Below are positions 16,735 to 25,841 of a stretch of 64,000 nt of DNA, piece by piece. The position numbers and the translations under genes were made by a program. The notes beneath the pieces are model-generated. The model was not told the DNA's origin, made no database searches, and saw only the letters and a program-made list of their open reading frames with translations. Position 1 is the first letter of the stretch; each line of letters begins with the position of its first letter. The stretch comes from Aquimarina mycalae (GTDB lineage Bacteria; Bacteroidota; Bacteroidia; Flavobacteriales; Flavobacteriaceae), in NCBI RefSeq assembly GCF_029906345.1, contig NZ_JARYGY010000005.1, positions 424,641-488,640 of the forward strand. The letters run 5' to 3'.

Positions 16735-18936
16735 ATGGCATTTACAGGGCAAGAATTTGTCACTCTAACAGAAAAAACCATGCTTTATCTTATAATTATA
16801 GATAAAGAAGGAAAAGTGCATTATGCCAATAAACGAAGTGAGACTTTATTTCAATTACCTAACGATCAAATTGTTGGAAAATCCATTATTGATTTCATAA
16901 TTGATCAGGAAGAAAATGAATTCGAAGAAATCATATCTAAATGTTGTACACTTAAGTCTCCTCAAAATTATACATTTCGGTTTTCGCCAGCGTCTAATTC
17001 TGGAATACTTACCTTAAAGTTTGATTTTATCTTATATAATGATCTCATTTATGCATCTGGAATTGACATAACAGAAGAAAATAAAGAACATTATTCCCTT
17101 ATTTCATTATCAAAATTGACTAAAACTGGAGCTTGGTATTATAATCCTATCAGTGAAGAAATGTTTTTTTCTAAAGAATGCTATAACCTTCACGACTTAG
17201 AGCCAGGAACTCCAATAACGATGGAAAAGGCGATAAGCTATTATCGACCGGAATCTAGAGCCAAAATATGGAAATACCTTGAAGATCTAATTAATAAAAA
17301 ACCTACTGATTATACCGAAAAAATAATTACAGAAAAAGGCACGGAAAAGTGGATTAGAGTCTTGGGAGAACCTATTATTCATAATAACAAAGTAGTTTTT
17401 ATTAATGGAAGTTTTGCAGATATTACAGAACGTCATAATTATCTTGAAAAATTAAAGTATAACGAAGAAACCAAACATCTGGCTCTTAAAGGAATCCGCT
17501 CTGGATTATTTGATCATCATTTTGATATTGATGCTACGTATTATAGCAAGGATTTTAAGAAAATGCTCGGACTTCCTTTAGAAAAAGACTTTATCGATGT
17601 CAATTTATTAAAAGAATTAATTCATCCAGATGACATCGAGCCAGCTCTTAAACGACATATCAAAGGTCTTAAAAAAGAAGGTAATCACTACTTCAATCAC
17701 TATAGAATAAAAAACAAAGAAGGAGATTACAGGTATTATGAAATTCACGGATATCGCAAAAAAGACAAAAATAACTGGACTACCAGAATGATTGGTAATC
17801 TCATTGATGTACACCAAAGAAAATTAAACGAACACACCATAGCAGAAAATCATAGTAGATTATTGGCTATGATCAATAATAGCTTTGCATATACGGTTTT
17901 ATTAAATACAAATGGAGAAATCTTAATGGCGGATGAGAATTCACTGAAAGTTATAAAAAGAGATTTTAACATCAATCCTACAGATGCACCTACTCTTTTT
18001 ATAGATGTTATGCCTGTCAATTTCAGAAGTACATTCGCCCACGAATTTAACGAAGCTTTAAAAGGAAATACCGTAAAAAAAGAAATAGAACGAATTACAT
18101 ATAAAGGCGCTATACAATGGTTAGAATCAAAATATACTCCTATTAAAAATGAAGAGCATAACATTAACTCGGTTCTAGTTAGTTTTCATGACATCACAGA
18201 GCAGAAAACTGCAGAAATAGCTATTAAAGAAGCACATCTAAAGGAGCAAGAGCTAAGTAATCTTAAATCAAACATATTATCTAATTTTAGCCACGAAATA
18301 AGAACTCCGTTAAACGGAATTATCACTATCAGTAATTTATTACTCTCCGGAGAAGAAAATCCTGAAGAACGTGAAAAGTTATCGGTTTATTTAGATGAAA
18401 GTAAAGAAAGGTTACTTGCCACTATTAATAATTTATCACATTATAGTGAAATCGAAACCATTCAAAAAAATCTCAATTATTCAGAAACAGATATCAATTA
18501 TACAGTAGAGACTTCCTATAGAAATTATCGCCATTTGGCTAAAGCCAAAAACCTCACATACACTCTAAAACTTGATGAAAGCTGTCCTTCTACTTTAATT
18601 GATGAAGAAATATTCCTTACTGCCATAAACAATATTATTCATAATTCTATTAAATATACTGATGAAGGTAAAATAGTCGTTAAGATTAAATCTAAAAAAC
18701 TAAACATTCGTATTTCGATAAAAGATACAGGAATTGGTATTGAAAAAGATAGTCTGAAGAAAATATTCGACCCTTTTATACAAGAAAGTATAGGGCTAAG
18801 TAGAAAATATGAAGGTACTGGAATAGGTTTGAGTTTATCAAAGAGATATATTGAAGTACTTGGAGGCAAAATAAAAGTTGCAAGTAAGGTAAATAAAGGA
18901 ACAGAATTTATAATTACAATCCCAAAGAATATATGA
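16735..18936 (+). CDS. Multi-PAS sensor histidine kinase
   Basis: A 733-residue kinase with no signal peptide or membrane helix, so a cytoplasmic sensor. Four PAS-type domains precede the kinase: about residues 5-115 (begins MLYLIIIDKEGKVHYANKRS), 120-235 (ends in a PAC-type ADITERHNYLEK), 240-365 (ends GNLIDVHQRK) and 375-500 (ends FHDITEQKTAE). The HisKA H-box has the phospho-acceptor His520 in NFSHEIRTPLNG. The HATPase domain shows the N box NNIIHNSIKYT, the G1 box DTGIGI and the G2 box GTGIGLSLS. There is no attached receiver; the next gene overlaps it by 4 bases and encodes one, so phosphate probably passes there. The sensed signal is unknown. Confidence 0.9.
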   Translation: MAFTGQEFVTLTEKTMLYLIIIDKEGKVHYANKRSETLFQLPNDQIVGKSIIDFIIDQEENEFEEIISKCCTLKSPQNYTFRFSPASNSGILTLKFDFILYNDLIYASGIDITEENKEHYSLISLSKLTKTGAWYYNPISEEMFFSKECYNLHDLEPGTPITMEKAISYYRPESRAKIWKYLEDLINKKPTDYTEKIITEKGTEKWIRVLGEPIIHNNKVVFINGSFADITERHNYLEKLKYNEETKHLALKGIRSGLFDHHFDIDATYYSKDFKKMLGLPLEKDFIDVNLLKELIHPDDIEPALKRHIKGLKKEGNHYFNHYRIKNKEGDYRYYEIHGYRKKDKNNWTTRMIGNLIDVHQRKLNEHTIAENHSRLLAMINNSFAYTVLLNTNGEILMADENSLKVIKRDFNINPTDAPTLFIDVMPVNFRSTFAHEFNEALKGNTVKKEIERITYKGAIQWLESKYTPIKNEEHNINSVLVSFHDITEQKTAEIAIKEAHLKEQELSNLKSNILSNFSHEIRTPLNGIITISNLLLSGEENPEEREKLSVYLDESKERLLATINNLSHYSEIETIQKNLNYSETDINYTVETSYRNYRHLAKAKNLTYTLKLDESCPSTLIDEEIFLTAINNIIHNSIKYTDEGKIVVKIKSKKLNIRISIKDTGIGIEKDSLKKIFDPFIQESIGLSRKYEGTGIGLSLSKRYIEVLGGKIKVASKVNKGTEFIITIPKNI

Positions 18937-19307
18937 ATATACTTTACGTAGAAGACAATAAGATAAATGCAATGGTAATGGATAAAATGCTATCAAAAAA
19001 TGTATCCAATGTCATAATTGCGGAAAATGGTCCCACAGCTTTAGAAATAGTAAAAAAATCATCTTTAGATTTAATTTTAGTAGATATCAACCTAGGATTA
19101 AATCAAATGGACGGATGTGAGTTATTAAAAAGATTTAAGAAGCTGGATCCGCTAAAACATATTCCTATATATGCAGTAACCGCCTATGCAATGCCTGGTG
19201 ATGCCCAAAAATTCATTAAAATTGGTTTTGATAAATACTTTTCAAAACCTGTAAATTTTGATAAACTATTAACTGCTATTTCTAAGGTAAAATCTAAGGT
19301 TAGCTAA
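18933..19307 (+). CDS. Single-domain response regulator
   Basis: A 124-residue CheY-like receiver. The acidic pocket is E7-D8, the phosphorylation site is Asp51 (LILVDINLG), Thr/Ala is at VTAYA and the conserved Lys is in FSKPVNF. There is no output domain. The start overlaps the kinase stop by 4 bases (ATGA), so the two are translationally coupled and form one two-component pair. With no DNA-binding domain, it must act through protein contact or phosphotransfer. It converges with the T6SS sheath operon, but nothing in the sequence shows that it controls that operon. Confidence 0.92.
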   Translation: MNILYVEDNKINAMVMDKMLSKNVSNVIIAENGPTALEIVKKSSLDLILVDINLGLNQMDGCELLKRFKKLDPLKHIPIYAVTAYAMPGDAQKFIKIGFDKYFSKPVNFDKLLTAISKVKSKVS

Positions 19308-19311
19308 AAAA

Positions 19312-19341
19312 AATGAGTGCCAAAAAATTGACACTCATTTA
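19312..19341 (-). terminator. Terminator of the clpV-tssB-tssC operon
   Basis: An inverted repeat with a 9-bp perfect stem (19312-19320 with 19333-19341) lies between the convergent response regulator and tssC genes. On the reverse strand it is followed by a run of T (A run at 19307-19314 on the plus strand), which favours termination of the sheath operon. It may also work for the forward genes. Confidence 0.75.
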
Positions 19342-19371
19342 TATTATTATTTTATTTCTATTCTTTATAAA

Positions 19372-20724
19372 CTATTGTTGTTCATAATCAGAATCCCAAT
19401 CAGTTCCATCATCACCTTTCTGACCATCCATCTTAATCATAAAGTTTTTAGCAGGAAAATAAGGCTTCATATGTATATCTAAAAATACTCTATCCTTTTG
19501 CTGTGGATCTTGCTCAAAACGTTTGATTGAAAAGTCTTCAATTAATTGATCTGGACCAGTTATACCATCTAAAAACTTAACAATTTGCCCCATTAATTCT
19601 TTACGGGTTCTTGCATTAAAGTTTTCGAAAGCTCTTCTATTTAAGAAATCCATTAATACCTTAGTCACATAATCAAATACACGAACTACAGAATATGTCT
19701 GTAATCCCAGATTATCACCATTAAATAAAGTTTTAGCAGAAAATGCCATTACTTTACCATATTCATTTACCATAGGAACCAATCCTAATTTTTCTAACTG
19801 AGCAATTTCACTTTTCTTAAGATCAAAACGAACACCATCAACCTCATTCATTCCACCAAACTTCTTACCTGCGGTTACCTGAGACATTAATGTCTTATAG
19901 ATTTTACCTGCTAATGCACTTGATGGAGGAACAAAAAGATCATCCTCTTCTCCTACTTCATCGTGTTTCCCTCTTCCTACAAGCCAGTTACAAGACATAA
20001 TCACATTAGATCTGTATTTATCACCTCCTGTAAGATTTGCTGCTTCAAACATTTCCATTACATCATCTGGTTCATCTAAGTGCTCAAAATCAGTAACCAT
20101 CATCACCTTATTCTCATGAGCAATCTTTGCCCATTTCTCTACCACTTTGTTTGATCCCAAATATCCAGGAATAACAAGTAGTCCATAATTATCTCTTAAA
20201 TCTAAACGATCGTATCCCTGCACTAATTCTTCCTGTACAGCATCGATAAACCTTGTATTATCAAGATCCTTAAGCTGTTCAAGCTCAGCGTTCATGATAT
20301 TGATATTCTTAATTTTCTGTGATTCTGTATTCTTAAAAAACAGCGCTACAGATCTATAAGATTGTTCTAATTCTCTGGTTTGTTCTAAAGCCGCTCCTAG
20401 ATTTTTCTCTAATGATTTCCCAGCAATTTCCGATCTTTTTTCAGATTCATCTACCATTTCAGAAAGATCATCAGATGAGGATAAAACCTCACTCCAAATT
20501 TCTAAAGTTTTCTGAAGCTTGGCTCTTTCTAATTTCTTTGTTGATTCGGTAAGAAAAATCTTTTTACGTGCTTTACGATCTGGGTTCATATTCTGAACAT
20601 CATCTATACACGCTTCTAATAAGTCAAAACCACCATATTTGGCTAGTTTTTCCTCGTTAATTTTCAGCTCTTTCGCTGGGTTTTCTATTTTAACACTCTC
20701 TTGAGCTTGTTTTCCTGCTGCCAT
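19372..20724 (-). CDS. tssC: T6SS contractile sheath large subunit TssC (VipB-like)
   Basis: A 450-residue protein of the DUF5458/TssC type found in Bacteroidota T6SSiii. Recognisable parts are the N-terminal KYGGFDLLEACIDDV, the central DNYGLLVIPGYLGSN, and the C-terminal ARTRKELMGQIVKFLDGITG and HMKPYFPAKNFMIKM strands that form the sheath core. TssB and TssC assemble the contractile sheath that drives the Hcp tube with its VgrG tip into the target. The gene is the last of three on the reverse strand, 14 bases after tssB, and is followed by a terminator. Length is normal for this subtype. Confidence 0.92.
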   Translation of the reverse strand: MAAGKQAQESVKIENPAKELKINEEKLAKYGGFDLLEACIDDVQNMNPDRKARKKIFLTESTKKLERAKLQKTLEIWSEVLSSSDDLSEMVDESEKRSEIAGKSLEKNLGAALEQTRELEQSYRSVALFFKNTESQKIKNINIMNAELEQLKDLDNTRFIDAVQEELVQGYDRLDLRDNYGLLVIPGYLGSNKVVEKWAKIAHENKVMMVTDFEHLDEPDDVMEMFEAANLTGGDKYRSNVIMSCNWLVGRGKHDEVGEEDDLFVPPSSALAGKIYKTLMSQVTAGKKFGGMNEVDGVRFDLKKSEIAQLEKLGLVPMVNEYGKVMAFSAKTLFNGDNLGLQTYSVVRVFDYVTKVLMDFLNRRAFENFNARTRKELMGQIVKFLDGITGPDQLIEDFSIKRFEQDPQQKDRVFLDIHMKPYFPAKNFMIKMDGQKGDDGTDWDSDYEQQ

Positions 20725-20738
20725 GTAATTTAATCTTT

Positions 20739-21188
20739 TTAACCTTGTTGTAATTCTGCTAATAACGATTGGATAGATCTTATTAATGCTTCTTTTGCAT
20801 CTGGATCTGCCAATGCAGTCTTTAAAATCTTGTTTGACTTAAGTTGTTTTACAACTTTTAGATACTGATCTTTTTCTGTATCCAAGTCATTCAAGAATTT
20901 ACTCTGGTTAATAATTCCTTTTTTACCAAAATCACCTAAGTGATTAAATTTTAGCATTTCTTTACTCTCTACACCATCTGCATCCTCAAATTCTACCTCT
21001 ACTTCAGGTTTATAATTTTCAAACACGTGTTCTACAGAGGTCAACCCACCAACAATTTGCGGCTTAATTGGCTGATCCTGAGTTAATTTTTGAACAAGAA
21101 GCGTTTTGTTTTGCCCGATCTCCAATATAGCTTCACTGGCATCGGTTTTCACCTCTGTTCCTCCTAATCCATATGTGTTATTGCTCAT
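20739..21188 (-). CDS. tssB: T6SS contractile sheath small subunit TssB (VipA-like)
   Basis: A 149-residue protein of the TssB family. It has a strand-rich N-terminus, the segment VEHVFENYKPEVEVEF, the conserved FNHLGDFGKKGI motif (which matches F..l.DF in other TssB proteins), and a C-terminal helical region with a final basic-to-acidic helix. It is the partner of TssC in the sheath and lies directly upstream of it, 14 bases apart and 62 bases after clpV, so all three are probably on one transcript. Confidence 0.92.
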   Translation of the reverse strand: MSNNTYGLGGTEVKTDASEAILEIGQNKTLLVQKLTQDQPIKPQIVGGLTSVEHVFENYKPEVEVEFEDADGVESKEMLKFNHLGDFGKKGIINQSKFLNDLDTEKDQYLKVVKQLKSNKILKTALADPDAKEALIRSIQSLLAELQQG

Positions 21189-21250
21189 ACTTTCTCTTAA
21201 TAATGATTGTGAATTATAAATATACTAATTTTATTGCAGGATATTGGTCT

Positions 21251-23728
21251 TTATTCATAGGACCATTCCATTTTTTCATCTTTTATATCCAAACTAACCT
21301 TACTACCTTTACCTATCTTTCCTGTAATCAACATTTTAGACAAAGGGCCTCTAAGATCAGTTCTAATAACTCCTCGCAAAGGTCTTGCTCCATATTTGGG
21401 GGTAAATCCCTTATATGCCAGATATTCTTGTGCTGCTTCGGTCAATTCGAGTGTTACTTCTTGTTTATTTAAAGCTTTATGTAAATCTTTTAATTGAATA
21501 TTGAAAATCTTTACAACATTCTCTTTTGTAATTGGAGCAAAAGGAACTATTTCTGTTAGTCTTCCTAAAAATTCAGGTCTAAAATGCCTTCCCATCAACT
21601 CTAATAAATCTGAAGATTTGGGAATTTCTCCATCAGTAAATGACTTTACCACATGTTCACTACCAATATTAGATGTAAACAATATAACCGCATTAGAAAA
21701 ATCTCCAGTTTTACCTAACCTATCATTCAATTTTCCTTCATCCAAAATCTGCAAAAATATATCAAACACAGACGGATGCGCTTTTTCAATTTCATCAAAC
21801 AATACAATAGAATAAGGTTTTTGTCTTATTTTATTTACTAACAATCCTCCTTCTTCATAACCAACATATCCAGGAGGTGCTCCATATAACAAAGCTGCAG
21901 AATGTTCTTCTTTAAACTCGGACATATCAAATCGAATAATAGCATCTTCTGTTTGAAATAAGAACTCTGCCAAAGATTTTGCCAACTCCGTTTTTCCTGT
22001 ACCTGTAGGTCCTGTAAAAAAGAAAGAACCTGTAGGTAAACCTGGTTTACTTAAACCAGATCTTGATTCCAATACAGCTTCAGAAATGGTTTTAATCGCA
22101 TGATCTTGTCCTATCACCCTTTTTTTAAGATGATCTTCCATATTTAATAATCGCTCCTTTTCATCTGCCTGTAATTTTCCAACTGGTATTCCTGTTTTAT
22201 TAGCAATCGTTGCAGAAACATCATTTTTATCAATAATCGTTTTCTCTTCAGATGCTTTTTGGAAAAAACGGTCTAAAATCGTAACAATTTTCGTCTTATA
22301 TTCTTTAAAAGTTTCTGCTCCTGAAGTCATTTCATCTTCACCAAGTTCTGTAAACAACAAATAACTAAACTTACTTTTAAGGTTGTTATATATCCAGCTT
22401 ACTGAATTGATTTTTTCAGCTTCTTCCGATTTCTTCTCTCCAATTTCTTTTATATCCTTTAATAACACCTCTACATTATTAGCGGTCGTTTCTATCATAT
22501 ATCTAGAAGCAGACATTGTACGATCTATAAGATCTATGGCCGCGTCAGGAAGACTTCTATCTTTATTAAAACGTTTAGAAAGTCTTATAGCTTCTGCAAT
22601 TGTTTCATCTATAATATCTAAACTATGATGATTTTTATACTTATCAATAGTATTAGAAATCATGGTCAATGCATCTTCTTCTGAAGGTTCGTCTAGTGCA
22701 ACAATCTCAAATCTTCTTGTAAGCCCTTCGTCTGTTTCTATATGTTTTCTAAACGCATCGTTTGTGGCCGTTGCAATAAAAGTAACTTCTCCTTTTGCTA
22801 GCTCAGATTTTAAAATATTTACTAAACCTTGATTGCCACTATTTTTATCTGTGAGATTATTGATCTCATCAATCAATAAAATAGGTTTATCAAATTCTTT
22901 TAATGCCGCTATTATCTTTTTAAATCGATCTTCTACCTCACTTTTATAACTCGCTCCAGAAACTAAGTTTATAAAATCTAATTCATAAATTTGAGCATCT
23001 TTTAACCCTTCAGGTACATTACCATGAACAACTGCTTCAGAAAAACCATCTAATAAGACTGTTTTTCCAACACCAGGTTCTCCAGTAATTAAAACATTCG
23101 GTTTAGAATGCCTACCTAAAATCTCTGTGATCATCTTTACTTCGGCATCTCTACCAAAAACATCATCTAATTGCCCATTTTTAGCAGCAAATGTTTTATC
23201 AAAACAATATTCTTCGAGTATTCCAGAATCGCTTTTTTGCGCATTACCTTGGGTAGTTTTTCCTTTAGTAGTAGTCTTGCCTCCTCCTGTTTTTCCTTGA
23301 TTAACAGCTATTAAAATTTCATCTGCTTTAAGCGGTAATGTTTTTAATTGTTCGTATGAAAAACCTACACCTGGCGTACATAAAGAAATTAATATGGCTT
23401 GCGGTGTAATCTCATCTTGACCCAACTTTAACTTTACAGTATCTGCTTCATTAAATACGGCTTCTATAGATTTATCTCCTTGAATAGTGTCAGGAATATT
23501 AACAACTCTTGGTAAAGCTTCTATTCTCACTTCTGACCATTCCTCATAATAATAAATATCTCCATCAATTTGGTCAAAAAAATCTTTTAGTCCTACATCC
23601 TTATGCAAGAGTGCTTTCAACAAATGAGCAGCATTATATTGATCATTATAACACTCTTTAGCAATAGATTGTGCTATATGAATTGCATTATCAACTTTAG
23701 ATGACAATGTGTAGTCTAATATTTGCAT
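21251..23728 (-). CDS. clpV: T6SS sheath-recycling AAA+ ATPase ClpV (TssH)
   Basis: An 825-residue Clp/Hsp100 ATPase. Residues 1-140 are a Clp-type N domain (ILDYTLSSKVDNAIHIAQSI). A low-complexity linker at ~145-165 is rich in Gly, Thr and Lys. The first AAA domain has the Walker A GEPGVGKT at 216-223 and Walker B ILLIDEINN. The second has Walker A GPTGTGKTE, Walker [13 protein letters not shown] and the sensor segment RHFRPEFLGRL. The middle coiled-coil region is present. ClpV unfolds contracted TssBC sheaths for reuse. Gene order with tssB and tssC identifies it as TssH and not ClpB or ClpC; a separate clpC is encoded at 35637. Confidence 0.92.
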   Translation of the reverse strand: MQILDYTLSSKVDNAIHIAQSIAKECYNDQYNAAHLLKALLHKDVGLKDFFDQIDGDIYYYEEWSEVRIEALPRVVNIPDTIQGDKSIEAVFNEADTVKLKLGQDEITPQAILISLCTPGVGFSYEQLKTLPLKADEILIAVNQGKTGGGKTTTKGKTTQGNAQKSDSGILEEYCFDKTFAAKNGQLDDVFGRDAEVKMITEILGRHSKPNVLITGEPGVGKTVLLDGFSEAVVHGNVPEGLKDAQIYELDFINLVSGASYKSEVEDRFKKIIAALKEFDKPILLIDEINNLTDKNSGNQGLVNILKSELAKGEVTFIATATNDAFRKHIETDEGLTRRFEIVALDEPSEEDALTMISNTIDKYKNHHSLDIIDETIAEAIRLSKRFNKDRSLPDAAIDLIDRTMSASRYMIETTANNVEVLLKDIKEIGEKKSEEAEKINSVSWIYNNLKSKFSYLLFTELGEDEMTSGAETFKEYKTKIVTILDRFFQKASEEKTIIDKNDVSATIANKTGIPVGKLQADEKERLLNMEDHLKKRVIGQDHAIKTISEAVLESRSGLSKPGLPTGSFFFTGPTGTGKTELAKSLAEFLFQTEDAIIRFDMSEFKEEHSAALLYGAPPGYVGYEEGGLLVNKIRQKPYSIVLFDEIEKAHPSVFDIFLQILDEGKLNDRLGKTGDFSNAVILFTSNIGSEHVVKSFTDGEIPKSSDLLELMGRHFRPEFLGRLTEIVPFAPITKENVVKIFNIQLKDLHKALNKQEVTLELTEAAQEYLAYKGFTPKYGARPLRGVIRTDLRGPLSKMLITGKIGKGSKVSLDIKDEKMEWSYE

Positions 23729-24037
23729 GAAGTTGGTTTTTCGTAAAGTAAATAAATAACCTAATAATTAGCAAAAAATTATCCCATACGGATCATAAAA
23801 TTTAATTTATTATCCATCAAAGAGAGATTTTCTTCTAAAAAACTATGATATACTACTTTATCTGAATCAAAAGTATCATAAAATCATGGATTCATTTACC
23901 TCGTTTTTTGGTAAAATGTAACCCCTGTTTTCAGGTAGTTTATAAAAAGTACTTATTATCCTATGTTACTTTTAATCCTTAAAAAAACCTTGTAAGCCCA
24001 AAGTTTAAGAAAATACTAATTAGAAGATACAATATAC
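23729..24037 (-). promoter_or_regulatory. 309-bp region upstream of clpV; candidate promoter
   Basis: No gene is visible. On the reverse strand the box TACTTTTG (plus strand 23868-23875) fits the Bacteroidota -7 consensus TAnnTTTG and would give a leader of about 140 bases before clpV. No upstream TTG is found at the usual spacing, so support is moderate at best. The region also carries the 3' flank of the helicase gene, with no clear terminator. Confidence 0.35.
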
Positions 24038-25147
24038 CTATCGAATTTGACTAAATCTAATCCCAAGTTGCTTTTCCAAATCTCGGATTACTTTTAATTC
24101 TTGTTTAACAATTAATGCTAGCGAAAGTCCTGTATTTCCTGCTCTGGCGGTTCTTCCACTTCTATGTGTATAATATTCTATCTGATCAGGTAATTGATAA
24201 TGCACTACGAATGATAGATTCGCCACATCAATCCCTCTTGCCGCTACATCTGTAGATACCAATAGTTCCATAGTCCCTTTCTTAAATGCGCGCATCACCT
24301 TATCTCGGTCTTTTTGGGTCATATCACCTTCTAACAATCCAACGTGATAATTCTTAGCAACAAGTTGCTTAGATAATTTTCTTGCAGCTACTTTAGTCTT
24401 AGTAAAAATGATACCTCTATGATTTTTTTGAGATTTTAAGAAATATGTCAGTGTATCTAGTTTATTTGCTTCTTCTCCAATAACAAAATGATGATCTATA
24501 CCTTTATTTACGGCATCATTTTTATCAATAGAAACTCTTATTGCATTTTTATCTACATAGGAATCAATAATTTCGTGAAGTGCAGAAGGTATTGTAGCAG
24601 AAAAAAGCCATACATTTCTACGTCCTTTTGTTTTACTTAGGATGGTAGTAAGATCCTTTTTGAAGCCCATACTTAACATTTCATCAGCTTCATCCATTAC
24701 TACAGTTTTAATTTTTGAAATATCAACTGCTTTTCTCTCTATAAGATCAATAAGTCTACCTGGAGTCGCTACAATAATGTGTGTTGGTCTTTTTAATCTG
24801 GTTAGCTGTCTTTCTATTTTTTCACCTCCATATACAGATTCTGTGAAAATCTTTTCTGTATACTTAGTGTATTTAAAAAATTGTTTGGCTATTTGCTGAC
24901 CTAATTCTCTGGTAGGTGCTAAAACTAAGGCTTGTACTTCCTGCTTATTAGGGTCAATCCTAGATAATAAAGGAATACCAAAAGCTGCCGTTTTACCAGT
25001 ACCAGTTTGAGCCTTTCCTATAAAGTCTACTTGATTGTTAATAAGAATAGGTATTGCCTGCTCTTGAATTTTAGTAGGGTTAGTAATCCCCATTTCTTTA
25101 AGACCTTTATTTAGATCTTTAGGAACTCCTAATGCTGAAAATGTCAT
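24038..25147 (-). CDS. DEAD-box ATP-dependent RNA helicase
   Basis: A compact 369-residue helicase with no C-terminal extension. Seen motifs: the Q motif region (GITNPTKIQEQAIP), motif I AQTGTGKT at 46-53, Ia APTREL, Ib TPGR, II DEAD at 151-154, III SAT, then in the second domain GIIFTKT, STDVAARGID and HRSGRTARAG. The family unwinds short RNA duplexes in ribosome assembly or RNA decay; Bacteroidota carry several copies. The short size resembles the core of RhlE-type proteins without their basic tail. A well-spaced promoter lies directly upstream. It is transcribed apart from the T6SS operon downstream. Confidence 0.92.
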   Translation of the reverse strand: MTFSALGVPKDLNKGLKEMGITNPTKIQEQAIPILINNQVDFIGKAQTGTGKTAAFGIPLLSRIDPNKQEVQALVLAPTRELGQQIAKQFFKYTKYTEKIFTESVYGGEKIERQLTRLKRPTHIIVATPGRLIDLIERKAVDISKIKTVVMDEADEMLSMGFKKDLTTILSKTKGRRNVWLFSATIPSALHEIIDSYVDKNAIRVSIDKNDAVNKGIDHHFVIGEEANKLDTLTYFLKSQKNHRGIIFTKTKVAARKLSKQLVAKNYHVGLLEGDMTQKDRDKVMRAFKKGTMELLVSTDVAARGIDVANLSFVVHYQLPDQIEYYTHRSGRTARAGNTGLSLALIVKQELKVIRDLEKQLGIRFSQIR

Positions 25148-25167
25148 CCTTATTTTGTTTTAGGGTA

Positions 25168-25197
25168 CAAAAATAGGTGAATATATTCATTGCCCAA
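25168..25197 (-). promoter_or_regulatory. Promoter of the DEAD-box helicase gene
   Basis: On the reverse strand TTG (plus 25195-25197) is followed after 19 bases by TATTTTTG (plus 25168-25175), an exact match to the Bacteroidota TTG-N19-TAnnTTTG arrangement. The start point would be near 25161, giving a leader of about 14 bases before the ATG at 25147. Confidence 0.7.
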
Positions 25198-25234
25198 CTA
25201 ATTAGGTCAATACAAAATGGAAATTATCAGAATA

Positions 25235-25636
25235 CTAGCAAGAAATTTTCATGAAATAATCAAATAACTGCTTTTTTAATGTTAGTCCTCTCTTATGAAA
25301 ATGACTCTTATCCATACAAAAACCTCCAGAACAATTGAAGTCGGATCCTGAATCTGATGAAATAAAATCTATAAGAGATATCTCATGTGAATGAGAATCA
25401 TGTACTAGTTCATGATGATCAGAATGATCGTGAACTTCATTATCTAAACTAAACTCGTAAGAAAAATCTTTCTCTATTAAAGACAGGTTATTTTCTAATG
25501 TATCAAATAAATTCAAAACGGTAATATCATGACCTGATATTGAAACAGATAGCGCCGTTTCTCCTTGCTGAGAGTGCGCTGTAGTTGCTAATAATAATGA
25601 AATAAATAATACTGCGGAGTGTAGTTGTTTAGTCAT
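25235..25636 (-). CDS. Exported His-rich small protein, possible metal binder
   Basis: A 133-residue protein with a clear signal peptide (LLLATTAHSQQ). The mature part has a cluster of His, Asp and Glu (HDHSDHHELVHDSHSHE) and later a CSGGFC pair followed by HFHKRG. These residues suggest binding of zinc, copper or nickel in the periplasm. The C-terminal ~20 residues are a basic helix ending in Cys. No named family is recognised. It stands alone, 88 bases upstream of the helicase gene on the same strand, and no metal transporter is next to it. Confidence 0.55.
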   Translation of the reverse strand: MTKQLHSAVLFISLLLATTAHSQQGETALSVSISGHDITVLNLFDTLENNLSLIEKDFSYEFSLDNEVHDHSDHHELVHDSHSHEISLIDFISSDSGSDFNCSGGFCMDKSHFHKRGLTLKKQLFDYFMKISC

Positions 25637-25841
25637 ATATATTTATTTTGGCTTGTTAATACATTTCAAAATAAGCCTGTTTCAAATCAAAAACTCGGTA
25701 TTTAGAGCAATAATCATTAAAAACATCGGCAAAATACACATAAACAGGATTAAGTGCAAATTAATTATAAACTTTAACACTTTTTAATAGCAAAAACTTT
25801 TTTTTCATATGGCAAAACCATATTTATCAACACTATACCAT

